Positions 22,200 to 34,200 of a stretch of 64,000 nt of DNA are shown here, in pieces. The DNA lies in assembly GCA_003255065.1 (NCBI GenBank), contig QAOA01001644.1, positions 62,001 through 126,000 on the forward strand, read 5' to 3'. Source of the stretch: Cercis canadensis. Lineage: Eukaryota > Streptophyta > Magnoliopsida > Fabales > Fabaceae. The notes below the pieces were generated by a model, which searched no databases, was not told where the DNA came from, and saw only the letters and a list, made by a program, of their open reading frames with translations. The stretch's first letter is position 1. The number at the start of each line of letters is the position of its first letter. The position numbers were made by a program, and so were the translations under genes.

Positions 22200-24400
22200 A
22201 AAAAATATAAAAACTTGTATTACATTTAAACCAAAAAATAATCATACCATTTACATTTTCGTTACTTTCACATTATTTACACTCACATATATATTAATAT
22301 TTAAAAATTAATCTATCTAATCTTTTTTTTGTACGGATTAAATTTTTACACACTATCTTACATTATGTGAATGGAGTCTCTCATACCAGAAAGCCCAGAA
22401 ATGTTAGCCATAGAAAATTCATAAGGAGTGGGATCAGGGGCCCACCATCGTGTATAACCAGTTTCGTTCATTAGCTCAAAAAAAAGACACATAAAAGCAG
22501 TTAATTAATTGTCAACGTCTCTCACCACTCTTCAACTTGCGAGACTACTCAGTAGATATTTGCCATTCAAAAATTGCTTTCACATTCCATAAACATATCA
22601 TCTTTGAATATGAACTTCTAGGTCACCCTCTTCATAAAAAAAGAATGTGAAACAAGTGAAATTAGGCAGGGTCTTAGTTATAGAAAGTTGCTTATGTCTA
22701 ATTACTTACATTGTTTTTCTTTTTTGGTTTCTAATATGTGAATTATATAGAAATAAAAAAAAAAAAACTCTAGGAGCATAGATCTAGCAGCGGAACACTA
22801 ATGATTTATGATGTTTTTATGTGAAATAAATCATGATAAATAGAAAATTTTTTTACAATAAAAGGTAACCATCTTGTTTGATATTTAATTAACTATTTTA
22901 TGCATTTTTTATATAGAAAAAATATATATTTTTTCCAATGAGCTAATGCTAGGGTTTTGGGAAGATAAGACAATGGATATATGGACCACGAATGATATTA
23001 GCCTATTAGCAGCCCCCACCCCATGTACCATGTTCTTGTCCTAAATTAATAGCGTTGTGGGCCCAGTCAAAGATCAATGATTCGTTGGTTCCCCATACGC
23101 AATCTAAGATTTAATGCATAGGCTTACCATTTAATCATTTATCATCTCAAAGAAAATCACTAAAATTGTGAGATAAAACAAAAATTTATATATAATGGAG
23201 TAAATTATAATGACTTTTATTTTTTTAGATTTGATGAAATTATATAATTTTTTTTTTATAAGTTACACAATTATTTTATTTTATAAGTTACAAATATATC
23301 TCTTATATTTATCTTTTTTAAAAAAACAAAAACCTTCTATTTTTATTTTCAAATTAGGGAAGTAAGATATATTGGTATCTCATGTGGCTATTTTTGGACT
23401 ACCCACATTATAAGAATGTTTAATGAATGTTGGCATATTGTTAAGTGTTTTATGTATTTTTAAATAATTTGAATTGAACATAGGATTCTTTAATTTTTTT
23501 TTTATAATTGATAATAAAATATTTTAATTATTTGAACACATCTTGGTTGAATACCATACAACGCTAATATAATATCAAAATTTTAAGTTGAACGAAGATT
23601 CTCCACGTTGCTTGTAGACAGTCAAGATTATGAAACATGTGCTAAGAAGAAAAAAGAAAGTTAGCTGCCAACAGACAAGCACTTCTAGTCCAACTATCTT
23701 GATTGACCATCCTTACATTAACTAGTTTTAGCTCCGTGTAACGTACGAAGAGATATTAAGATAAGAGAAATCTGCCTTTGAGAGAGAGAGAGAAAAAAAA
23801 AAATAGAAATAATATGACACGGCAGGTACTTGTGAAGAGTGAGAAGAAAAATAAAAAAAAATAAGAAAGCAAATAATATTTTCTTAGATAATTCTACTCT
23901 CAACAAAAATAATCTTTATTAATTATATATAAAAATATTTTATTGGTTTTTTCATTTGTCACAATAATTTTAATTGAGAATCTACATAAAGAATGTAATA
24001 TTTTACTCATAGTTAGTTTAATAATGACACCTCCTCTTATCTTATCATAAGTGTTTGGTATCAATATCAATTTGTATTGCGTAATTCTCCTTCCCTTATA
24101 ATGCGTTAAAGGAATATTTAATATTTTTTATAAATCCTCAATCATGAATCAACTAATAATATTAAATGCTTTTTAAAAGTTTTTATTTCTCATTATCGAG
24201 AATTTTCAATATTATTATTATCAGTTGAAAAAATTAAGGTACCAGTGACGTGATTCCGTTATTTTCGTAAAGGGGAGAATATGATTCGAAGATCAAAAGT
24301 TAAAACTCACATAAAAAAAAAAAAAAAGAATCAAAAGTTAAAAGTTAAAACCAGAAGAAGGCTACAGTCCAAATGTGACATTTTTCATTCGGTTCATTCA
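22200..24400. other. AT-rich gene-free stretch
   Basis: Many A/T homopolymers, with no coding frame, RNA gene or complete transposon that I can support. From about 24370 the sequence becomes homologous to the 5' flanks of permease copies A and B. Confidence 0.4.
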
Positions 24401-24612
24401 CTCTCTTGTTAAACTACTTCTGTTATTGGCCATGATTTCAAACCAATGGGGGGTATACGTTTATTTACACCAGAGTTGGCAATAGCCGAGGGAATGAGGG
24501 ATGTACCGCTCCAAGGTCTAATTTTGGCTTTAGTAACAGCCATTGAACACTCCAAGTCAAAGCAAACAGAATCCAAGCATGCACAGAGTCTAGGCTCTAG
24601 GAAAGGAGGGAA

Positions 24613-24674
24613 AGGCTTGACAATAACCATACCAAGTTGCCATAGGCTTGACAATAACCATACCAAGTTGCCAT
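24613..24674 (+). repeat. 31-bp perfect tandem duplication in the 5' flank of copy C
   Basis: The 31-bp unit containing AGGCTTGACAATAACCATAC occurs twice in a row (24613-24643, 24644-24674), about 140-200 bp before the copy C start. Copies A and B carry a single related unit (CAGTCATACCAAGTTGCCAT in A), so the duplication is specific to C. Confidence 0.85.
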
Positions 24675-24810
24675 CTTTCTTTCTCTTTTTTTGTTTTCTC
24701 TCTCTTGCTCTAGGTGATCAAAGGGATTCGTCATTTTGGTTGAAGTAGCCAAAAGACGGCTCCCTTTGATTATTCAATCTTCTGTTTCTCTTCTGCAACT
24801 CTCCAAAGAG

Positions 24811-27800
24811 ATGGGGTCGGGGCGAGAGAAGATGGCACTCCCATCTCATCATGGGGTCACAAATGGCGGTGCTTCACTTGATTCAGGGCATGCCCGTCTT
24901 CACGAACTCGGTTACAAGCAAGAGCTCAAACGTGATCTATCGTAAAGTTTTCTCCTTTTTTGTGCTTTTTGTCGGTTCCTGGTTTCCAATTCAATTTTGA
25001 CCGTGAATTGGATTCATTGGGGTGGTTTCTTCCTTTGTTTCTCAATTGCAGGGTCATTTCCAATTTTGCCTTCTCCTTTTCTATCATATCAGTGCTCACT
25101 GGTATCACCACCCTTTACAACAGTGGGTTGACTTTTGGTGGCCCTGTATCTTTTGTCTATGGGTGGTTTTTAGCTTCTACTTTCACCATGGTTGTTGGCT
25201 TGTCAATGGCTGAAATTTGTTCATCTTACCCAACTTCTGGGGGTCTTTACTATTGGAGTGCCAAGCTTGCTGGCCCAGGATGGGCTCCCTTTGCTTCCTG
25301 GATTACTGGTTGGTAAGGTGCTCAAATCCTATTGGATTTTCTTTCAGTTAGTTTTTGAAGCAATACTATTTGATACTGGCAATGTGAAAAATGACTCTCC
25401 TACCAAACGGTCTGCATTAGATATGGGCAATTCTACTTTATATTTCTTCTCTGAACACCATATGCACCAATAATTGTTCTGTGCCTGACATTACAAGTCA
25501 AATCATGATACGAAGTAAATTTTATTTATCTAGCACAAATAGCAATTTCTCTTTTACTTTGTCTTTTTCGCCTATTTTCCAAGTTTATTACTGTCTTCTG
25601 AGCTTTTATCTTCATCATTTTTGAAAATAGAAGATGCACGCCTTCTAAAATGCATGGTGAAGTTGGCTCAGAATTCTTTTAGGCAAGAGGAGGCACATAT
25701 GGTGACTGTATGTAATATGCAACATAACTTTAAATGACTGCTCCACTTTCTTCTTCTTCTTCTTCTTTGCTTGATGGTTTTTACTTTTCTGATATTATGT
25801 AAAATTTATAACCAGTTTTTCTGAAGCACTACTTCTCTTAACCAGCCTGCAATGTTTCTTGTCATCTTGTGTACAATGTCATTATAGAATATACCATTTG
25901 TAGCATTTCCTTGATGCAATAGAGCCTAAAATTGAAGTTGATTGCATAATCGGTTAGCTTCGTCCAATTATAGGATAGAAAGTGATGCTTGCCTTCCTAT
26001 AATCATTTCTCTGATGCGTGATGAATTATTTTTCTTTCTTGCAGGTTCAATATTGTTGGGCAGGTACTTTTGAGAATTCACATATGCTAGATTTTCAACA
26101 TCCTTCAATATTCACCTAGAGGTCAAATTTGTGTGGGATGTGGATGTGGATGTGAAATTATCCATTTATAAACTCTAACTAAGCTTGGTTCCTGTTCATG
26201 TGCAGTGGGCAGTAACAACAAGTGTAGATTATTCACTTGCACAACTAATTCAGGTTATCATTCTCCTTAGTACTGGTGGAAAAAATGGCGGTGGATATGA
26301 GGCATCTAAGTATGTAGTTATTGGTTTTCATGGGGGAATTTTGCTTCTCCATGCTATCATAAATAGCCTTCCTATCACGTTGTTATCATTCTTTGGACAG
26401 TTAGCTGCTATCTGGAATCTTCTAGGTATGAGCAAAATTCCCATGCAATTTATTCCCTTTTCTGAATTCAACTTCTTAAAGTAAGGCCTTTGTTGGATCT
26501 CTAATTGGAATGGGTAATTCATAGGTGTTCTTTTGCTTATGATTCTCATTCCATCTGTTGCAACGGAAAGGGCTAGTATCAAGTTTGTTTTCACTCATTT
26601 CAATACTGATAATGGGGATGGAATCAACAGCAGAGCCTACATATTTCTCCTGGGACTTCTAATGAGTCAGTATACCCTTACTGGATATGATGCTTCTGCT
26701 CATATGGTAAATCTTCTTTATTTTTATTTTTTTTTCTTTTCATAGAACTTTTGTGCCTTCAAAAGCTTTAAGAAAGCTTACTATCGGATAAAATACGGTT
26801 CTTTAAGATGATCCCTCTAAAGTGATTCCAATGAGATTAATGGCACTGTTGAATGTGTGACTTCTTGTTGTCAGCTTAAAAATTTTGTACCTTTTGATTT
26901 TTACAGATGGATTAACGTTTTGAAATGATTTAAACTAAAACTTTTTTTTTATTGTATACTTCTAGACAGAGGAAACCAAGAATGCTGATAGAAATGGACC
27001 AAAAGGAATTATCAGTGCGATTGGGATTTCAATAATTGTGGGATGGGGTTACATACTCGGCATTACCTTTGCAGTTACTGATATCTCTTACCTTTTGAGT
27101 GAAAATAATGATGCTGGTGGGTATGCCATTGCTGAAATATTTTATCTAGCCTTCAAAAGAAGATATGGCAATGGAGTTGGGGGCATTATTTGCTTGGGAG
27201 TGATTGCAATTGCCATATTTTTCTGTGGTATGAGTTCAGTTACCAGCAATTCAAGGTAATTTGAACTCGTTCTTAGTGTGCTTCTCCTATGAGAGGGATT
27301 CAAACTCTTCAGTCACTTATAATGCTTAATACACAGGATGGCTTATGCTTTCTCTAGAGATGGAGCCATGCCATTATCATCATTATGGCATAAAGTTAAC
27401 AGACAGGAGGTCCCCATAAATGCAGTTTGGTTATCTGCTTTTATATCATTTTGCATGGCACTAACGGTATGTATTTTCTTTTCCCTATTTTTATGAAAAC
27501 TGATTTTTCTTTGATCTGGTGGAGATAGTGTTTCTCAATGGTTCTAATATACAATATATGTCGATTTAAAACTTTCAAGTATGTCTTGTTAATTGAAGTA
27601 GAGTAAAGGGAAGTAAAGATTTTCTATATCTGCTCTTGTAGGATTCATCAGATAAGGGGTATAGAAAGAGATCTTAGTTTCTATCAATATTATTGTTAGT
27701 GACCATGACTTTCTTATCAAAGAAGCCTTCGACTGAAAGGATGAATCTATTAAATAAAGGCCCAATGAATTAGGTTTTATAGCTATACCACACCCCTTCA

Positions 27801-28565
27801 CATGAAGCCAGCTAAGCTTGCAACATGGACAATATACGAGTTGGAAACAACCTTGACTGAAATTAAACAATATTTAATACTGAACTTTACTTAGTGGGAA
27901 GGAAATATCAAATTCTAGATCAATTGATTAGTTCTAGCATCCTACTTGGCCTAGTTGGACATCCATATGACTCAACAGATCTTTTTGGTTTCTTATTCTA
28001 CTGAAACCAGGAAAAGATAGATTTATCATCTGGTAGAAACTGATGTAAATTTAAATTGCAGCTGTATAAAGGCCCTAGTTATGAACTTATGATACCATTT
28101 GTACTCCTAGTTGGACACACTTATAACTGACTGTTGAGTCTCTTATCCACATTAGCCATAGTTCTTTTCTTTCTATTCCTGCCACTAACCTCTAGCTTAA
28201 TTCTAATTCTTCTGCAGTCTCTTGGAAGCATAGTGGCATTTCAGGCTATGGTGTCCATAGCAACGATTGGCCTCTATATTGCTTATGCCCTTCCTATCTT
28301 CTTTAGGGTGACTTTGGCACGCAAGTCTTTCATACCAGGGCCTTTCAACTTGGGGCGCTATGGGGTCTTTGTTGGCTGGGTTGCAGTTCTTTGGGTGTTG
28401 ACCATCTCCATCCTCTTCTCATTGCCTGTTGCCTACCCAATAACCATTGAGAATCTCAACTATACCCCTGTTGCTGTTGGATGTTTATTGATCCTTATAG
28501 TTTCTTACTGGATATTCAGTGGTCGGCATTGGTTTAAGGGACCTATAACCAATATAAATATATGA
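24811..28565 (+). CDS. BAT1: BAT1-like amino acid permease, copy C (complete, 8 exons)
   Basis: Coding exons: 24811-24941, 25052-25312, 26045-26063, 26206-26425, 26525-26706, 26966-27255, 27337-27466, 28218-28565. Lengths match A and B exactly, junctions are GT-AG, and the product is 526 aa. It is more diverged from A and B than they are from each other: N-tail SHHGVTNGGASL with GHARLHELG, WAVTTSVDYS in place of WAGTA/IASVDYS, LTGYDASAHM in place of LLGYDISAHM, FKRRYGNG in place of FKERYGSG, and FRVTLARKSFIPGPF near the end. Intron 5 is about 240 bp shorter than in A and B. The 3' flank is shared with B. It lies downstream of orphan fragment D, whose exon 2 ends in the same phase as exon 2 here. 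Confidence 0.93.
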
Positions 28566-28599
28566 AAATTGTATATATATGTAGTTATTTCAATGTTAA

Positions 28600-28945
28600 G
28601 AACACATGTTGAACAATGATTTTTTTCTAAACCGCAATTTGCAGTTTTGCTTCTCCATTAGATGTTTGATTTTCATCTATCATATTATATCTAGAGATGG
28701 CGATCAGGGCAAAAGTTCCATACTGGAAAAGAACTGGGTGTCTACCTGTAAGAGGCTTTGGCTCTGCTTGATATTTAAATTTTGAGATTGGGCTCAGCTC
28801 AAGCTCTCAGATTGAAGCTCAAATTGGACTTGTTAGAAAATCCAAAATTATGAACTGAGTTTGGTTCTAATTCAAAGGATTTAAACCAAAGCTTAAGCTT
28901 GGCTTAAGACAAAACAAAATTTGACAAGAAGTTCAGAATCGTATT
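28600..28945 (+). repeat. Copy C version of the shared 3' flank
   Basis: Homologous to about 16200-16565 downstream of copy B, with scattered substitutions and a small insertion near 28790-28815. It shows that B and C derive from one ancestral gene-plus-3'-flank unit. Confidence 0.8.
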
Positions 28946-28949
28946 ATAT

Positions 28950-31040
28950 AGCTGACTAGTAACACAATGGTTAGGTAATATATCAGAAATCACTATTATT
29001 TTGTGTAGAAAATTTTTGGAACATGGAGCATATTAATTATTTTACTTAAGGAAGGTGTACTTTGCCAACTATGGAGGTAGATATGGCAATGATTGGTGTC
29101 TGTGACAACTACAAGTACAGTGGTTATAGAGATCAACGATAAGTTGATAACAGACTGTTACTTGGATTCTGTTGGTATGATGCTAACATTACTATTATTA
29201 TTACTGTTTAGGAAGGTGGTGAGGTATACGAAGATGTTGAATACTGGTGCTCGTAAGTTAATACCATTATTAATGTGATGATATCTACAATGTTGATATC
29301 ATAATCGTATGTAAATCATGTAACTGTCCTGGTCATTGTGATGGTGGTCAGATGGACAATGCTGATAATTGTGGGGATTCAATACTATAATTAAGCAAAA
29401 AAAATTTATATATGGTAATTAAGTAGTCTTATTTCCAATTAAATGCTAAATTGTTGTGCACTACTGAACACCTTGAAGGATTATTATACACAGTGGTTTT
29501 ATATTTAGGAAGGCAAGGGGGAAGAACTTTTTAAAATCTTATAACACCTATTTAAGCACTTTACACAGGGATTGCTTTGACCACATAAGGTTTGATTTGA
29601 AATCTCAATTTTTGTTTTCTTGACCATGAAAGAGGAAACTACACTTGTATCAAGTCGATTTCACTAAGGTCTGTAGCTGAAAAGATTCTTCCTTCTTCAG
29701 CTGCAAAGATCAGTGATGGGAAGCTGATCACTATATCTTCTAAAAGCTATTCTGATATATGCCACGAATTATCCATTTATAGTGGATTAGATTTGGTAGC
29801 CACTATACATACCTCCCTGGTGTGTCCATTGCAAGAGGCAAGAGCCACTTTGTCTTAAATTCTGGCTTCTCTTCAGCCTGCTACTTTGAACCAATGTTAT
29901 GGAGGTTTCCTATTATATTATTCTAATTAAAATCTCAATAATTTAACCTTGCATTCCGTTGATGGTTAATTCCAAGAATTTTCCTTTAAGATTTACCTTT
30001 CTATACTTGGTACTTCACTCATAGCATAAAGCTTTAGTCCTTCCTTTGACTTGAGTGTTCAATAGTATTTCCTTGTATAGCAAGATTATGAATATACTAT
30101 CTTTCTAATATTAATACTACCCACAATGTCATAGTTATAATTGGCAACCAAGCTTTGAGCCGCTCAAGAGGTGGCTTGGCTTATTTCCAGCCCTAGTGGT
30201 GGCATGCCATTTGTGCTTGGAATGGTTTATGGTGCAGTGCAACACAACACCTTTCATGCTTTGACTTCAATGAGTCGCAGCATGGTGCATGCAACATGCA
30301 CCATTATCTGTTGTGAATGCATGACATTCTCTAGTTACAGTCTGATCAAACAAACCATCCCCCAGCTTAACATCTAGTATCGACCAATTTTTTCATCACA
30401 AGACTGCGAATAATTGGTCATTTTATCACTTAATATTTAAGGTGACTCCTTTCTGTTCAGAAAGGATAGTTTTTCTTTTTCTTTTTTCAAACTTGGAAGT
30501 CATTTTAAAATCAAACATTGAAGACTTACATGAAAGCATAAGTATGGCAAGGCACGGATGAAGATACATTCACAGATGTGTGTATATACATAAGTCTGCA
30601 TACAACAGATACACACACAGAGACACACCAAAAAGTACATGCATGTATATGCACATGCTCACAGTCTCACACACCACAATACAGACATATATTTCAAATG
30701 TAAGGTTTTATAGATGGAACAGCTTTTAAACATTGTGCACTATATCAAGCTTCTTCAAAAACAGTTCTATAAGCTCAGTCTGCATCAGGACATTTGATAC
30801 CTCTGTCTCTATTATTAAAGGAAAAAAGAAAACTTGAAACTCAGTTTTTCATGTATCTTGAAATTCCCTGTAATTACTTTCTATGTGTAGCAATTATTAT
30901 GGGGCTGTAAACCAACTTGCTACAGAATAAAAAAGATCTCCATATGCTTCCAATATGCTTCCTATCTGAAGCTTCAGTCAGACCTACATGCACTTAAAAC
31001 CAAAAGATCTGTAAGAAATCTATTATTTCACTGGTCCCAA
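28950..31040. other. Intergenic, no gene seen
   Basis: Short open frames (29093-29278, 30171-30377) lack any recognisable motif, splice context or composition shift, and I do not call them. No RNA gene or bounded transposon was recognised. Confidence 0.4.
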
Positions 31041-31043
31041 TAG

Positions 31044-31112
31044 TAATAATGATGATGGTGATGATGATGATGATGATAATAATAATAATAATAATCATCA
31101 TCCTCATCATTA
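31044..31112. repeat. GAT/AAT trinucleotide microsatellite
   Basis: Runs of GAT then AAT units, then a partly inverted ATC run, lie about 125 bp past the end of the - strand regulator gene, in its 3' flank. Confidence 0.85.
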
Positions 31113-31236
31113 TGAGGGATCCTGATGGTGATGAGAGATGGCAAATGATGATATAAGATAAAAAAACCATATGGCTTGGCTATCAAAAGACTTACATTAT
31201 GTAGGAACTTGGTAAAGGGATGTACCTTAAGATGTT

Positions 31237-34200
31237 CTAGAGTTGCAGTTGAGGCTGTTGTTGACTTGGGCTGGTTTTGAAGAGATTATTCTCCATCCAC
31301 TTACCATATTCATCAATGTCAAGTTGACTTGCTTCATTTCCGAAACAGTAATACCTATCAAAATCTTCCTCAGGAACTTTCAAGGAGAAATTATCACATG
31401 CATTCAGGGATTGTTTTTGATGCCTTGTAGCAGCTGGTATAGGGCCATTGTCTGAATCACCATCTCGAGCTATATAAAGTGAATATCTTGACTGGGATTG
31501 ATTTTGATCTGTTGCAGCAGCTGGCACATGGTTTCCTACAATAGTATCTAGAGATAAGATATCATATAGTGTCGGGGATTGAATAGGCTGCATTGGGCTT
31601 CCTATTACAGTATCTAGAATTGCAAGATCATCATACACTGTCTGGGGTTGATTTTGATCCTTTGTAGCACCTGGCACATGGTTTCCTACTACAGTATCTA
31701 GAGATAAGATATCATCATATACTGTTGGGGATTGAATTGGCTGCATTGGGCCTTCTACTTCAGTATCTAGAATTGCAAGATTATCATACACTGTCTGGGA
31801 TTGATTTTGATCCTTTGTAGCAGCTTGCGCATGGTTTCCTACTACAGTATCTAGAGATAAGATATCATCATATACTGTTGGGGATTGAATTGGCTGCATT
31901 GGGCCTTCTACTACAGTATCTAGAATTGCAAGATCATCATACACTGTCTGGGATTGATTTTGATCCTTTGTAGCTGCTGGCACATGGTTTCCTACTACAG
32001 TATCTAGAGAAAAGATATCATCATATACTGTTGGGGATTGAATTGGCTGCATAGGGCCTTCTATTACAGTATCTAGAATTGCAAGATCATCATACACTGA
32101 CTGTGATTGATTTTGATCGATTGCAGCAGCTGGCACATGGTTGCCACTTATGGCATCTAGAGTTGAGATATCATCATATACCATCTGGGATTGATTTTGA
32201 TCGATTGCAGCAGCTGGCACATGGTTGCCACTTATGGAATCTAGAGTTGAGATATCATCATATACCATCTGAGATTGATTTTGATCCATTGTAGAAGCAG
32301 GCACAGGATTTCCTACTGCAGCATCTGGATTTAAGTTACCATCAAATACTGTCAGGGATTGATATGGATCCACTGAAGCATCTAGAGTTGAGATATCATC
32401 ATATACCATCTGGGATTGATTTTGATCGATTGCAGCAGCTGGCACATGTTTGCCACTTATGGCATCTAGAGTTGAGATATCATCATATACCATCTGAGAT
32501 TGATTTTGATCCATTGTAGAAGCAGGCACAGGATTTCCTACTGCAGCATCTGGATTTAAGTTACCATCAAATACTGTCAGGGATTGATATGGATCCACTG
32601 AAGCAGCTGTTGCGGGGAGTCCTACTACAGCAGTCAGATCTTGGCTTCCATAATTGCTCAATCCTGTTGTAAGTTCATTTTGGAAGGTTGCATGGCCTAA
32701 AGTTTCCTGCAGTTGGAAAAACTCCTGCCCTTGAGTTTCAGTGAAGTTCATTGGAAGCTGATATTGATTCTGGCTGTCATTCACGGAAGCAGTTGATGCA
32801 GGGGAACCTGGAGCATAATTCAGCTGTCAATTATAAAAGGTACATTTGGGAACTGCAATATCTGCACTAAAATGTAAGGGAAAAGTACCACTATAACCAT
32901 ATTCAGCTGGTTTTCCTTTCGTTTCTTATTTACATTTATGTTAAAAGCATATGAAATTGATTTTTTTTTTTCTCTTCTATTTTAATTTCAATTTTTCAAT
33001 AATTATTCTTTTTTAATTAGTGTGAGATTGCTAGCATGATATCAATCTCAACTGCCAAACAAGCCTCGACAGATAGTCTATTGTGTTCTATAGTCAAGAC
33101 TAACAGAAGTGCAATTTGCAATCTAAGATCACTGAAAACCAATGGGAATTGATATTTACCTATTATTAATGTGCTGGATCCTGCAAATGGCAATTTGCCA
33201 AGGTAACTCTGGCTCTGAAATGGTGAGGGAAACTTGGTGCTGAAGTTTGATTGTTGGGTCCCTTGAGGCAGCTGATTGTTGCAAACTGTCTGAACACGCT
33301 GCATTTGAGATTGGAATTTCTATACAGAAAAGGTAAACATAGAAGCATGTGGAAAATGATGCATGCCAGGCATTTTCATTCAAGCAAGAATTCAACAACA
33401 GGAATATGCAAATGAGAAAACAAAGTAACAGCATATATATAGTTTCTTTTGGGAAACTTTTACTCCTTGTTTATGTAAAAGGTTCTTGATATCCTAATTT
33501 TACACAGTGATGCCCTCTTTAAACTAGTAGCTACTCGCTTACCCAGAAAAAAATATGTGGCAATGAAGAGCAGCAGTTATATGAAAATAAATTTTGACTA
33601 TCAAATATATTTTCTCGTCATTGGCTTAATTATTAGTTACAATAATGTTCTTATTGATGTTTGAGCTATAAAAGGTAAATATTTGGGAAAGATTTTTTAT
33701 ATTTGGGTAGAGATCTCCTTGTGTGTTCGAGATGCGTCTTTTACTATCAAAAGACAGACACATGCACACCCAGCCACTACCCTGCACACACACAAAAATG
33801 TAACATATGGTGACTTATTTTTGCCAAGTTGTTGGATTGATACCTTCCATATTATATGATTTAAAGCTTCTTTCTTGTCTTGATACTGTAAAATTTCTAT
33901 AGTCAAACTTCCTGAAAATAAAATCTTTAAGCATTTATTTGAAACTACAGTAAATGTTATTTGAATTGTGTATTTGAGAACTACAATGTATTAGTTGTTG
34001 ACCTCCAAGTATAGAAAAGGTGAAGATGATTGTTCTTAAGGGAAAGACTTTAAGGACAATACTCTAGGTTTACCAAAGGAAGTAGGAAAAGCTTCATGGA
34101 GGAGATTGTTAATAAGGAATAACATCAAGAATGGTGAGTAATAAGTGTCATTTACTATATAAAAGATGCTAAATAGCATGCCTAGTAAGTTCATGGTGGT

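Noticed and set aside
29093-30377. Short frames at 29093-29278 and 30171-30377
   Set aside because: Length expected by chance, no conserved motif, and no sign of exons in either strand.
31495-32610. Regular repeats resembling a CRISPR-like or satellite array
   Set aside because: The repeats lie in one open reading frame, differ mostly without breaking it, and belong to exon 6 of a well-supported gene.
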